Positions 7,241-16,282 of a stretch of DNA of 64,000 nucleotides are shown here, piece after piece; within the stretch, counting starts at the first letter, position 1; each line of letters opens with the position of its first letter. Source of the DNA: Tamaricihabitans halophyticus (GTDB lineage: Bacteria; Actinomycetota; Actinomycetes; Mycobacteriales; Pseudonocardiaceae); assembly GCF_004340875.1 (NCBI RefSeq), contig NZ_SLXQ01000001.1, positions 248,001-312,000 on the forward strand, given 5' to 3'. A program made the position numbers and the translations under genes. The notes under the pieces are model-generated. The model had not been told where the DNA came from. It saw nothing but the letters and a program-made list of their open reading frames with translations, and made no database searches.

Positions 7241-7988
7241 CCGCGTTTCCTTCGTTGGCGACGCCATGGCTGCCGTTGTCCAGGGCGTTATCGAGGTCCG
7301 CGCGGTCATCGGCCAGCCACCAGTCATCGTCGGTGGCCTTGCGGTCCTTTCCCGACTCGACAACCCCCACCGCGCCACCGTCGATCTTGACGTCGTTGAC
7401 CGTCTAATCGGGACTGCACCCCAACTTGAAGTGCTGCGCTCCGCAGCGGGCTCCGTGCCCGTTGAGCCGTCGGCGGTTGAGTTGCCCACCCGGTACGGTC
7501 CAGTGAAAGTAGACGTGTTGGAAATACGGCAAGCTGAGATCGACCGGCCCAGCGATGACCCAGGCGACCGACTGCATGCTGCAGCGCACGCATGGGCGAA
7601 CGACACCGCCACCGATGTGGCGATCGAAGTCGTGCGCCGAAATGGGGAGCATGTCGAGGTCACCACACTGGTAGCCGAGCCAGGACCCCTGATCGCGATG
7701 AAACTCCAAGCAGTGATGAACCGCTCGATCGAGAAGCAGGGCACGGACCTGCTGGACAGCATCCGGCTCGCGTTCGACACAAGTACCCGGCCGGTCGCAC
7801 TCGAACAGATCGCCGGTCTCCCTGCCGATACAGCGAACGACGTCGCGCTCCACGTCGACCTGTGGTTCGTGCGAAAACGCACCGATACGCTTCGCCGCAT
7901 CCGTAATGCCGGTGGAACCGATATCACCAACGACGACCTGGATCTCGTAGCCGAACTTCTCCTCAGTGCTGCCCGCCGTGCCCTGTGA
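7230..7988 (+). CDS. AbiEii-like nucleotidyltransferase (candidate toxin)
   Basis: A 252-residue DNA-polymerase-beta-fold nucleotidyltransferase. Motif I is IVGGLAVLSRLDNPHRATVD followed at once by LDVVD, giving the GG...DLD pattern; the third acidic residue is in VKVDVLEIR. A C-terminal segment LIAMKLQAVMNRSIEKQG followed by TDLLDSIRL matches the K..A...R...D..D helix typical of the AbiEii/MenT group. AbiEii-type toxins transfer nucleotides; MenT toxins of M. tuberculosis modify tRNA acceptor ends. The GTG start at 7230 overlaps the upstream gene; an internal ATG at 7266 is an alternative. Toxicity is not shown by sequence; it could also be a housekeeping or defence nucleotidyltransferase. 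Confidence 0.75.
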   Translation: MSGSRVSFVGDAMAAVVQGVIEVRAVIGQPPVIVGGLAVLSRLDNPHRATVDLDVVDRLIGTAPQLEVLRSAAGSVPVEPSAVELPTRYGPVKVDVLEIRQAEIDRPSDDPGDRLHAAAHAWANDTATDVAIEVVRRNGEHVEVTTLVAEPGPLIAMKLQAVMNRSIEKQGTDLLDSIRLAFDTSTRPVALEQIAGLPADTANDVALHVDLWFVRKRTDTLRRIRNAGGTDITNDDLDLVAELLLSAARRAL

Positions 7989-7989
7989 C

Positions 7990-8009
7990 CGCGTTCTTTA
8001 GGGATCTTG
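7990..8009 (+). repeat. Dispersed gene-end repeat, copy 2 (hybrid form)
   Basis: CGCGTTCTTTAGGGATCTTG: the left half matches the TTAGCG-type copies and the right half matches the CTTGCG-type copies, so it joins the two subfamilies. It begins 2 bp after the nucleotidyltransferase stop and contains the TAA stop of the convergent gene (7998-8000). Confidence 0.85.
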
Positions 8010-8387
8010 CGGCGACTGTGCGTGTTCGCGTTCTTTAAGGTTAGCGAGGTTGTCGGGCGCTGGTTGCGTGGCTGAGGCGGCCGAGTCCGGCGCGGCGGCA
8101 GTCGGCGTGTCGCCCTGGGCGCGCCGTTTCGCCGATCGGCCATCAGCCCGTGGCTGGTCCTCGAAGCTCACCGGCAATTTACGCAGATGTTTGGTCATCG
8201 AGCGGACCAGGAAGACCACCGCGATCAGGAACAGCAGCAGCAGCAGGAAGCCGACCGGCGAGGACTTACCGAAGTCCGCACCGCGACCGCCGTTGTCCCC
8301 GCCACCCGGCTGTTGCGCCAGGGTAATCGACGTTGGCAGCACTACGGTCGCGCTTACCATGGAGCTCGCGGTGGGCCATCCCGTCAT
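7998..8387 (-). CDS. Small single-span membrane protein (Rv1083-like position)
   Basis: A 129-residue protein with an N-terminal signal-like region, one clear transmembrane helix (VGFLLLLLFLIAVVFLVRSM, about residues 45-64) and a basic, then low-complexity Ala/Pro cytoplasmic tail. The start ATG is 2 bp after the mca stop codon, so translation is probably coupled to mca, as with Rv1083 and Rv1082 in M. tuberculosis. The last 20 or so residues (from LANLKERE to the final QDP) are encoded by two adjacent dispersed repeats, and the stop codon itself is part of one, so the C-terminus has probably been rewritten by the repeat. The function is unknown. Confidence 0.8.
   Translation of the reverse strand: MTGWPTASSMVSATVVLPTSITLAQQPGGGDNGGRGADFGKSSPVGFLLLLLFLIAVVFLVRSMTKHLRKLPVSFEDQPRADGRSAKRRAQGDTPTAAAPDSAASATQPAPDNLANLKEREHAQSPQDP
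8027..8046 (+). repeat. Dispersed gene-end repeat, copy 3
   Basis: CGCGTTCTTTAAGGTTAGCG, exact consensus, 17 bp from copy 2. On the minus strand it is translated as part of the C-terminus of the small membrane protein. Confidence 0.85.
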
Positions 8388-8389
8388 AT

Positions 8390-9310
8390 CTACACCTTAT
8401 CGCGAATGCCGGCGAACAAATCATCCTCCGGCAACGTGCTATCCACCAGCGACTTCGCCAGCTCATACTCCTCGGTCGGCCAGAGCTCCTGCTGCAGGTG
8501 CAGCGGCACGGCGAACCAGCGGCTGGTCGGGTCGATCTGCGTCGCGTGCGCCTTGAGCGCCTCGTCGCGCACCTCGAACTGGTCCGCGCAACGCACCTGC
8601 GTGGTTACGCGTTCAAGTACATCCGCCCGGTCGGGGTCCCATTTGGCGAGCCACTCGCCGTACGGTGACTCCAGGTTGTTGGCAAGTAGCGCTTCGTGAA
8701 ACTTGGTCATCTTGGCCTTGGAGAAACCGTGCGAGTAGTACACCTTGAGCACCTGCCATGGCTCGCCGGCCTCGGGGTGTTTGTCCGGATCGGCCGCTTC
8801 CTCGAACGCGGCCATCGAAACCTCGTGACACCGGATGTGATCGGGATGCGGATAGCCGCCGTTCTCGTCATAGGTAACGAGCACCTGCGGCCGGAACTCG
8901 CGGATCTCCGCGACCAGCGCGGCAACCGACTCCGCCAGCGGGGTCACCGCGAAGCAGCCACTCGGCAGCGGTGGCGGCGGGTCTCCCTCCGGCAAACCCG
9001 AGTCCACGAAACCCAACCAACGGTGGTGCACCCCGAGGATCTTCGCCGCGCGCGCCATCTCCTCGCGCCGGATCTCGGTCATGTTCTCCAGCACTTCCGG
9101 GCGGTCCATCGCCGGGTTGAGAATGCTGCCGGCCTCGCCCCCGGTGCACGTCACCACCATGACCTCGATGCCCTCGGAGACATACCTGGCCATAGTTGCC
9201 GCGCCCTTGCTTGATTCGTCATCCGGGTGGGCATGCACCGCCATCATCCGCAACGGTTCGCCCGCTGGCCGCGAATGGGCTGGCGCGTGCTGGAAACTCG
9301 ACTCCGTCAT
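8390..9310 (-). CDS. mca: Mycothiol S-conjugate amidase
   Basis: Mca cleaves mycothiol S-conjugates of electrophiles, releasing a mercapturate for export and recycling glucosaminyl-inositol. The 306-residue protein has the LmbE-type zinc motif [12 protein letters not shown] (about residues 25-36), the GGEAGS turn, [20 protein letters not shown], and [13 protein letters not shown] with the further His ligand. The length and C-terminal extension ([10 protein letters not shown]...) fit Mca rather than the shorter MshB deacetylase. The conserved neighbours (small membrane protein downstream, DUF4307 divergent) match Rv1082. The presence of mca implies a mycothiol-producing actinobacterium. Confidence 0.95.
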   Translation of the reverse strand: MTESSFQHAPAHSRPAGEPLRMMAVHAHPDDESSKGAATMARYVSEGIEVMVVTCTGGEAGSILNPAMDRPEVLENMTEIRREEMARAAKILGVHHRWLGFVDSGLPEGDPPPPLPSGCFAVTPLAESVAALVAEIREFRPQVLVTYDENGGYPHPDHIRCHEVSMAAFEEAADPDKHPEAGEPWQVLKVYYSHGFSKAKMTKFHEALLANNLESPYGEWLAKWDPDRADVLERVTTQVRCADQFEVRDEALKAHATQIDPTSRWFAVPLHLQQELWPTEEYELAKSLVDSTLPEDDLFAGIRDKV

Positions 9311-9518
9311 GACTGACGCGACTCCTCAATATCCAATGACCTTAGGTATCCAACGACCCAGCAACCGCCAACGAACCCGCAAGCTGATCCATTGACACCT
9401 TTGACCGGGTGAGCGGATGTGGGTTCGCGCACCCACCCCGAGGCACCCGCTCGCGATGGTGCAACGGATACTCGGGGTAAGACATTCCCCCAGCACCTAT
9501 TGTCCTCACCGGTACGAC

Positions 9519-10007
9519 ATGCCGGACGCGCCACCCGACCAGACAGGCGAACGCATACGGAGGCCAGCGTTGCCGAACGAGCCCAACGCATCGACTGGCA
9601 GGCCAGCCGGCCGATACGGCGCGCATGCGGACAAGCCAGCACCGCGGTGGCGAAGGTGGGCCCTGCTGGCCGTGGGAGTCGTCGCGGTATGCGTGGCGAC
9701 CTTTATCGGCTATCAGAACCTCGGCTCGGCTCCGATCGAAGCGGAACGAATCGGGTTCACCGAACTGCCGAACAACGCGATGGAGATCGAGTTCAGCGTT
9801 ACCAGGGAGAATCCGGACAAGCCTGTGGTCTGCGTCGTGCGGACCAGGGAAGTCGACGGCCCGGAAAGTGGGCGCCGTGAGGTGCTCGTCCCGCCAGCTG
9901 ATGACGGATACATCGCCAGGGCCGTGATCAAGAGCGGCGAACGTCCGGTTACCGCCGACGTGTTCGGCTGCTCCTACACCATCCCTGAGTATCTCGCCAT
10001 CCCCTGA
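9519..10007 (+). CDS. DUF4307 membrane-anchored protein
   Basis: A protein of about 162 residues from ATG 9519 with one N-terminal transmembrane helix (RWALLAVGVVAVCVATFIGY) and an extracytoplasmic domain containing EIEFSVTRENPDKPVVCVVR and ADVFGCSYTIPEY. The two cysteines could form a disulfide. It corresponds to Rv1081c, the DUF4307 protein found divergent from mca and upstream of greA. An alternative start is TTG 9570, preceded by a good GGAGG Shine-Dalgarno sequence 6 nt upstream, giving 145 residues; I cannot decide between them. An earlier in-frame ATG at 9417 seems unlikely. No molecular function is known for the family. Confidence 0.8.
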   Translation: MPDAPPDQTGERIRRPALPNEPNASTGRPAGRYGAHADKPAPRWRRWALLAVGVVAVCVATFIGYQNLGSAPIEAERIGFTELPNNAMEIEFSVTRENPDKPVVCVVRTREVDGPESGRREVLVPPADDGYIARAVIKSGERPVTADVFGCSYTIPEYLAIP

Positions 10008-10121
10008 CCTGCACAAACTCTCCGTCATGAGATGGGACCGATTAAGCGGCCATCGGAGTGAACAACGCAGGTAAGCCCTGATCGCCAGACAAAACGACCG
10101 GCACGGCACGCGTTTGCGTGT

Positions 10122-10165
10122 TATTCTTGACGTTCAGCACGGCTCCACCGCGGGGCCGTGTTTTT
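10122..10165 (+). promoter_or_regulatory. greA promoter candidate and leader hairpin with T-run
   Basis: An extended -10 (TGTTATTCT; TATTCT at 10122-10127) is followed about 10 nt later by a 9-bp stem (CACGGCTCC 10138-10146, GGGGCCGTG 10152-10160, loop ACCGC) and five T's (10161-10165), a classical intrinsic-terminator shape. It stands 75 nt upstream of the greA start codon and 130 bp downstream of the DUF4307 stop, so it may end upstream transcription or attenuate greA. Confidence 0.6.
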
Positions 10166-10240
10166 CCGTATAGCGCCTTCAAGGCAGATCTAGCCGACCC
10201 GCATACCGCGGGCCGGTCCGTACGACGAGGAGTGGTGACC

Positions 10241-10735
10241 GTGAGCGACACACAGGTGACCTGGCTGACTCAGGATGCCTATGACCGGCTCAAGCAAGAA
10301 CTTGACGAGCTGATTGAGAATCGCCCGGTCATCGCCGCCAAAATCAACGACAGCCGCGAAGAGGGCGACCTCAAGGAAAACGGCGGTTACCAGGCGGCAC
10401 GCGAGGAGCAGGGCCATCAGGAGGCCCGCATCCGACACCTACAGGAGCTGTTGCGCACCGCGAAGGTCGCCGAGACACCGAAGGACAACGGTGTTGCCGA
10501 GCCTGGCATGGTGCTGACCGTGCAGTACGCCGGCGATGACGAGCCGGAGGAATTCCTGCTGGCCACGCGCGAAGAGGGCGCCATCGAGAGTGGCTCGATC
10601 GAGGTGTACTCCCCCGGTTCGCCGCTGGGCAAGGCCCTGCTCGGCGCCAAGGAAGGCGAAGAGCGCTCGTATGAGCTGCCGAACGGCAAGGTCCAGCAAG
10701 TGACGCTGATCAAGGCCGTGCCGTACGCGGGCTAA
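10241..10735 (+). CDS. greA: Transcription elongation factor GreA
   Basis: GreA enters the RNA polymerase secondary channel and stimulates cleavage of backtracked RNA. The 164-residue length from GTG 10241 equals the M. tuberculosis protein, and GAGGAG at 10227-10232 is correctly placed for this start; the GTG at 10235 is too close. The N-terminal antiparallel coiled coil (about residues 8-78) has the acidic catalytic tip [12 protein letters not shown]. The C-terminal FKBP-like domain contains [20 protein letters not shown] and ends with [10 protein letters not shown] terminator-like hairpin lies in the leader and a convergent terminator follows at 10752-10793. Confidence 0.96.
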   Translation: MSDTQVTWLTQDAYDRLKQELDELIENRPVIAAKINDSREEGDLKENGGYQAAREEQGHQEARIRHLQELLRTAKVAETPKDNGVAEPGMVLTVQYAGDDEPEEFLLATREEGAIESGSIEVYSPGSPLGKALLGAKEGEERSYELPNGKVQQVTLIKAVPYAG

Positions 10736-10751
10736 CCCACGACGACACTTC

Positions 10752-10793
10752 TGCCCGGGGCTTTCGCCGCAATCCCAGCGATGGCCCCGGGCA
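10752..10793. terminator. Bidirectional terminator between greA and the Lrp gene
   Basis: TGCCCGGGGC (10752-10761) pairs perfectly with GCCCCGGGCA (10784-10793) across a 22-nt loop, exactly between the two convergent stop codons. Confidence 0.75.
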
Positions 10794-10794
10794 A

Positions 10795-11295
10795 TTACTT
10801 TTGGCGGCCACTGGTTTCCGGCAGGGCACGTTCCAGCAGCGGCCGCACTCTCGGCCCGACCGGGCTGGACAGCGCGATGGATGTGGACGTCCGCCGAACT
10901 CCGGGTACCGCGACCACTTCATCGATCACTCGCTGTAAGTCGGCGTTCGAGCGAGCCACCATCCGTACGAACAGGTCGCCCTGCCCAGTCGTGGCGTGGA
11001 CCTCGCATACCTCGTCGATGACGGCCAATGCCCGCGCGACCTGCTGGCGTTGCCCCTGCGCGATCTCCATTGTGGCGAACGCCGTCAACCCGTAGCCAAG
11101 CGCGGCCAGATCCAGCTCCGGTGGAAACCCGCCAAGCACGCCTCGTTCGGTGAGCCGGTCCAGCCGCGCCTGCACCGTGCCACGGGCCACACCCAACCGG
11201 CGCGAGCACTCCAGCACGCCGATGCGCGGCTCATCGGTCAACAGCAGCAGCAACCGTGCGTCGAGCGCATCCAGCTCATACGGCGTGCCGGCCAT
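10795..11295 (-). CDS. Lrp/AsnC family transcriptional regulator
   Basis: A protein of about 166 residues from ATG 11295 (MAGTPYELDALDARLL). It has an N-terminal helix-turn-helix (about residues 8-55: RIGVLECSRRLGVARGTVQA) and a C-terminal RAM ligand-sensing domain (about 70-150). It is divergent from 4-hydroxyphenylpyruvate dioxygenase, so it is a good candidate regulator of tyrosine catabolism. Longer in-frame starts exist (11352, 11370); they would add a VSAVSAVSA segment encoded by a 9-bp tandem repeat. I prefer the start next to the conserved domain. A palindrome between the two genes (11381-11393) may be its target. Confidence 0.85.
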   Translation of the reverse strand: MAGTPYELDALDARLLLLLTDEPRIGVLECSRRLGVARGTVQARLDRLTERGVLGGFPPELDLAALGYGLTAFATMEIAQGQRQQVARALAVIDEVCEVHATTGQGDLFVRMVARSNADLQRVIDEVVAVPGVRRTSTSIALSSPVGPRVRPLLERALPETSGRQK

Positions 11296-11380
11296 CTGGT
11301 CACCCACCAACCCAGCGCTCACAGCGCTCACAGCGCTCACAGCGCTAGACATATTGCTCGTATTGATCATATTTTTCTGC

Positions 11381-11393
11381 TGTTCACTGAACA
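11381..11393. promoter_or_regulatory. Palindrome between Lrp gene and hpd
   Basis: TGTTCACTGAACA is a perfect 6+1+6 palindrome within the AT-rich stretch separating the divergent genes. Lrp-type regulators bind such sites near their own and adjacent promoters. A tandem 9-bp repeat (GCTCACAGC, nearly four copies) lies beside it at about 11315-11346. Confidence 0.45.
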
Positions 11394-11428
11394 ATATGTA
11401 TAGCTCATTATGACTGTCTTGCACATGA

Positions 11429-12667
<1,239 letters not shown>

Positions 12668-12670
12668 CAA

Positions 12671-12693
12671 CCGCAAGATCCCTAAAGATTGCG
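12671..12693 (-). repeat. Dispersed gene-end repeat, copy 4 (CTTGCG form)
   Basis: On the minus strand this reads CGCAATCTTTAGGGATCTTG plus CGG. It begins 4 bp after the hpd stop codon. The ends (CGCAA and TTGCG) are inverted repeats. Confidence 0.85.
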
Positions 12694-12724
12694 ATCCCCG
12701 GGGCGCCGGTGACCACGACAGACT

Positions 12725-12744
12725 CGCTAACCTTAAAGAACGCG
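12725..12744 (-). repeat. Dispersed gene-end repeat, copy 5
   Basis: On the minus strand, CGCGTTCTTTAAGGTTAGCG, exact consensus. It lies 32 bp from copy 4 and 22 bp before the ilvA stop, between convergent hpd and ilvA. Confidence 0.85.
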
Positions 12745-12765
12745 GTCACGCCCAGTCACGGGAGC

Positions 12766-13968
12766 CTAGAGGATCGTGTAGTTGGCCGCGCGCAGCATCT
12801 CCGTCAGCTGCGCGCAATGCTCCGGTCCGCGCGTCTCCAGGTTGAGCGATACGTCCACCTCACCCAGCGCGAGCGCGCCGGAAATCCGGGAATGCTCCAC
12901 ATCGAGCACATTGGCACCGAGTTCGCCGACCTTGCCGACCAGTGCCGCAAGCGAGCCAGGCCGGTCCGGAATACGCAGCCGAAGTGCCAGATAACGCCCG
13001 GCAGCGGTCATCCCGTGCTGGATGATCTGCAACAGCAGCAACGGGTCCACGTTGCCGCCGGAAAGGACCGCGACCACCGGTGGCCGCAGCACGGCCGAGC
13101 CCTCCAGCAGCGCGGCTACCGCGGCGGCCCCAGCCGGTTCGACGACGAGTTTGCGCCGCTCCATACACAGCAGTACGGCGCGGGACAAGGATTCCTCGCT
13201 GACCGTAACCACTTCGTCGACCAAACCGGCGACATGCGCATAGCTGACCGGTCCCGGTTTACCCACCGCGATCCCATCGGCCATGGTCTGCAGCTCCGAT
13301 GCGACCGCTGGCGCACCGAGCGCGAGCGAGGGCGGGAACGCCGCGGCACGCTCAGCTTGTACACCGACAACCTGGACTTCGGGATTGATGGCTTTCACCG
13401 CGGCCGCGACACCGCCGAGGAGCCCACCACCCCCGGTTGCGACGAGCACCGTACCCACATCCGGCACCTGGTCCAGGATTTCCCGGCCAACGGTTCCTTG
13501 ACCAGCGATGATGTCCGGATGGTCGAAGGGGTGGATGAATACCGCACCGGTACGTTCGGCGAATTCCATGGCTGCCGCGAGTGTTTCCTCGAGCACCGCG
13601 CCGCGAAGGTGCACTTCGGCGCCGTATCCCTTGGTAGCGGCCAGCTTTGGCAGCGGTGCGCGCTCTGGCATGAAGACCGTCGATTCGATCCCGAGCAGGC
13701 TGGCCGCGAGTGCTACCCCTTGAGCATGGTTACCCGCGCTCGCGGCGACCACACCGCGCGCCCGCTCCTCGACGCTCAACCGGTGCAGCCGCACATAGGC
13801 CCCCCGGACCTTGAAAGAGCCAGTACGCTGGAGATTTTCGCATTTCAGATATACCGGACCGCCCGCCGCGGGCTCGAGTACCCGAGCCTGCTCAACGGGG
13901 GTCTGCCGAACCACACCGCGCAACGCCTCGTGGGCGACGGCGATGTCCTCGGCGCTGACCAGATTCAT
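12766..13968 (-). CDS. ilvA: Threonine ammonia-lyase (threonine dehydratase) with ACT domain
   Basis: A PLP enzyme that deaminates threonine to 2-oxobutanoate, the first step to isoleucine. The 400-residue protein has the fold-type II PLP motif RTGSFKVRGA with the Schiff-base Lys at about residue 53, ASAGNHAQGVALAA (about 75-88) and the phosphate-binding ATGGGGLLGG loop (about 172-181). A single C-terminal ACT domain (about 325-400: LRIPDRPGSLAALVGKVGEL) suggests amino acid feedback. The short form with one ACT-like domain is common in actinobacteria and may be either biosynthetic or catabolic. It is convergent with hpd, with two dispersed repeats in between. Confidence 0.93.
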   Translation of the reverse strand: MNLVSAEDIAVAHEALRGVVRQTPVEQARVLEPAAGGPVYLKCENLQRTGSFKVRGAYVRLHRLSVEERARGVVAASAGNHAQGVALAASLLGIESTVFMPERAPLPKLAATKGYGAEVHLRGAVLEETLAAAMEFAERTGAVFIHPFDHPDIIAGQGTVGREILDQVPDVGTVLVATGGGGLLGGVAAAVKAINPEVQVVGVQAERAAAFPPSLALGAPAVASELQTMADGIAVGKPGPVSYAHVAGLVDEVVTVSEESLSRAVLLCMERRKLVVEPAGAAAVAALLEGSAVLRPPVVAVLSGGNVDPLLLLQIIQHGMTAAGRYLALRLRIPDRPGSLAALVGKVGELGANVLDVEHSRISGALALGEVDVSLNLETRGPEHCAQLTEMLRAANYTIL

Positions 13969-14082
13969 GCCCGCGATCCTGCCACTAACACGGGTGGGAC
14001 AACGCGAATGGCACCGGGCGGGTACGCTTTGCGTTGTACGCCTTTTTCCCGCACGTCGTGATGATCTTCCCGAGGAGTTGGC

Positions 14083-14379
14083 ATGGCATTGGGGGGACCG
14101 GAGTTAGCGAAACGAGGACTGCAGCATCGACTGCTCAGCACTCGGGCTTCCGCTGTACTCCCCATGCTCGGCGCGGTCATCTCGGCAACCGCCCTCGCCG
14201 GTGTCGCGGTCTTCACGGTCGCGCAGGCAGGCTGCGATGACGGCGGCCAGTACGTGTACCACGACAACAAGGTCGAACTCGTCGGCAGCTGCCTGGACGA
14301 GAACAAGCTCCCCGGGAACCACCTGCCGACCCACCCCCGACACAGTGGGCCAGACGACCCGAGCGAGTTCCGCCCCTGA
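14083..14379 (+). CDS. Small exported or membrane-anchored protein
   Basis: A 98-residue protein with an N-terminal basic region followed by a hydrophobic helix (AVLPMLGAVISATALAGVAV, about residues 24-43), then a short polar domain with two cysteines (QAGCDDGG and VGSCLDEN) that could form a disulfide outside the cell. GAGGAG precedes the ATG at an appropriate distance. The final codons and stop form part of a 10-bp hairpin (14363-14389) that can end transcription. I do not recognise the family; its role is unknown. Confidence 0.6.
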   Translation: MALGGPELAKRGLQHRLLSTRASAVLPMLGAVISATALAGVAVFTVAQAGCDDGGQYVYHDNKVELVGSCLDENKLPGNHLPTHPRHSGPDDPSEFRP

Positions 14380-14389
14380 CGGAACTCGC
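14363..14389. terminator. Bidirectional terminator overlapping the small-protein stop codon
   Basis: GCGAGTTCCG (14363-14372) and CGGAACTCGC (14380-14389) form a perfect 10-bp stem with a CCCCTGA loop that contains the stop codon TGA. It lies between convergent genes. Confidence 0.7.
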
Positions 14390-14401
14390 CGTACGGTTCG
14401 C

Positions 14402-15571
14402 TCAGCTGAGCGCCTGGTACAGGTCGTCAAGCAAGTCGGTCGCGTCCTCGATACCCACCGATAGCCGCAGCAGGTCATCGGGCACCTGCAGCGGCGAACC
14501 ACTGGTGCTCGCGTGCGTCATCTGACCTGGATGCTCGATTAGCGACTCGATCCCACCGAGCGATTCGGCCAGCAGGAACAGCTTGGTTTTGGCCGCCACG
14601 TCCAGCGCGGCCTGCTGCCCAGCGTGCAGGGTGAACGAAACCATCCCGCCGAAGCGGCGCATCTGCTTGGCAGCTACTTCGTGTCCAGGATGCTCGGCAA
14701 GGCCCGGGTAGTACACCTCGCGCACGGCGTCATGCGCGCTAAGCGCGGCAACAATGCGCTCGGCGTTATCGCAGTGTCGTTCCATCCGCACCGCGAGCGT
14801 TTTCAGCCCGCGCAGGGTCAGCCAGGAATCGAAGGGGCCAGGCACCGCGCCAGCCGTGTTGCGGAGGAAATCAAACCGCTCGTGCAGCTCCGACAACGAG
14901 GTGACGATCGCACCACCGACCACATCGGAGTGTCCACCTAGGTATTTGGTGGTGGAGTGCACGACCAGATCAGCACCGAGTTCAAGCGGATTCTGCAGGT
15001 ATGGCGTGGCGAAGGTGTTGTCCACCACGAGCTTGGCTCCGGACTGCCCGGCGAGTTCGGCGAGTGCCGAGATATCGGCGATACCGAGAAGTGGGTTGGT
15101 CGGCGTTTCACACCAGATCACCTTGGTGCCCCGGCCGTCTTCGAGTGGCCGGATGGCCGCGCGCACCGCGTCGAGATCGGACAGATCGACGGTGTCGTAG
15201 TGCACTCCCCATTCGGTGAGCACCTTGTCCAGCAGGCGGAAGGTGCCGCCGTAGGCATCGTTGGGCAACACGATGTGATCGCCAGGCCGGCAGATCGCGC
15301 GCAGTGCGGTGTCCGTTGCGGCCATCCCGGAGGAGAACGCCAGTGCGTGCCGGCCGCCTTCGACGGCGGCGATGGCCTCCTCGAGCGCGGTGCGCGTGGG
15401 GTTCCCGGTTCGCGCGTACTCGTAGCCCGACCGCTTACCACCAACGCCGTCCTGGGCGAAAGTGGACGTCGCGTAGATCGGGGTGATCACCGCGCCGGTG
15501 CGCGGGTCCGGTTCCTGACCGGCATGTATCGCCTTGGTCGCGAAGCCGTATGCGGCCTGGTTCGTTGCCAT
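14402..15571 (-). CDS. metB: Cystathionine gamma-synthase
   Basis: A PLP-dependent Cys/Met metabolism enzyme of 389 residues. Motifs include YEYARTGNPTRTALEEAIAA (about 50-69), the cofactor-binding SSGMAATDTALRA region, CETPTNPLLGI, and VVHSTTKYLGGHSDVVGG with the Schiff-base Lys. It would join cysteine to an activated homoserine in transsulfuration, or act in the reverse gamma-lyase direction; sequence alone does not separate these. The gene corresponds in position to Rv1079 (metB), and the cystathionine beta-synthase at 18432-19802 completes a transsulfuration pair. Confidence 0.92.
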   Translation of the reverse strand: MATNQAAYGFATKAIHAGQEPDPRTGAVITPIYATSTFAQDGVGGKRSGYEYARTGNPTRTALEEAIAAVEGGRHALAFSSGMAATDTALRAICRPGDHIVLPNDAYGGTFRLLDKVLTEWGVHYDTVDLSDLDAVRAAIRPLEDGRGTKVIWCETPTNPLLGIADISALAELAGQSGAKLVVDNTFATPYLQNPLELGADLVVHSTTKYLGGHSDVVGGAIVTSLSELHERFDFLRNTAGAVPGPFDSWLTLRGLKTLAVRMERHCDNAERIVAALSAHDAVREVYYPGLAEHPGHEVAAKQMRRFGGMVSFTLHAGQQAALDVAAKTKLFLLAESLGGIESLIEHPGQMTHASTSGSPLQVPDDLLRLSVGIEDATDLLDDLYQALS

Positions 15572-15596
15572 ACGCCCAGCCTACGCGGCGGCTCGA

Positions 15597-16232
15597 TCAC
15601 CACTGTGGCGGCTGGCCATACCCCTGGGGCGGATAGCCCTGTTGTGGATGACTCTGGGGCGGATACGGACCGTAGCCCGGCTGCCCATAACCGGCCCTCG
15701 GCTGCCGTCGAGCACCGTTCAGGTAATCCCCCGTCGAGGGCACCAGCGCTAGGACGAAGGTGGCGATCGCCGGCACCACACCAAACCAACCACCAAGATC
15801 GTTGGGCGTCTCGGCGCCACCAAGTACGAAGTTCGCACCGACGGACAGTCCGTAGATCACGATGCCGAGCACGCGCAGGATTTCCAAGCCAGAACCCGCG
15901 ACGAGCAGCCAACGGGAAACCGGTTTACGCGTGAACACCAGAATTGCACCAAACAGCAACAAACCGATGATCACCGCGGAGACGACGGTAAGGATCACGC
16001 TGATCGGTGGGTAGACCTCCCAGCTGATCATGTCGTAGATGTAGACCATGACCAACAGGCCGTGGGCAAGGACCCCGAGCAGCCCGAGGATCGCGGCGGT
16101 GATCGCGGTCGCGCCGGAGGCCGGCGGCGGGGGCAGCTGCGGCGGCATGGGCGCCGGGTAACCCGGCTGGCCATAACCCTGCTGGGGATAGGGCTGCTGG
16201 GGACCGCCTGGGTACTGCGGTGGATAACTCAT
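15597..16232 (-). CDS. Membrane protein with Pro/Gln/Tyr-rich termini (paralogue A)
   Basis: A 211-residue protein starting at ATG 16232 (MSYPPQYPGGPQQPY). The N-terminal 45 residues are Pro/Gln/Tyr-rich. Four transmembrane helices follow (about residues 50-170), including GATAITAAILGLLGVLAHGL and ILRVLGIVIYGLSVGANFVL. The C-terminal 35 residues are again YGQPGYGPYPPQ-type. Such low-complexity tails are common in actinobacterial membrane proteins. It is a clear paralogue of the next gene upstream (16283-16723), sharing the RVLGIVxYGLxVGxNF core and the WFGxxPAxA segment. The role is unknown. Confidence 0.8.
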   Translation of the reverse strand: MSYPPQYPGGPQQPYPQQGYGQPGYPAPMPPQLPPPPASGATAITAAILGLLGVLAHGLLVMVYIYDMISWEVYPPISVILTVVSAVIIGLLLFGAILVFTRKPVSRWLLVAGSGLEILRVLGIVIYGLSVGANFVLGGAETPNDLGGWFGVVPAIATFVLALVPSTGDYLNGARRQPRAGYGQPGYGPYPPQSHPQQGYPPQGYGQPPQW

Positions 16233-16282
16233 CCGAATCACCTTGTCGCATTCCGCTTCCGGGGCCGAAGGCGCACGATAGC

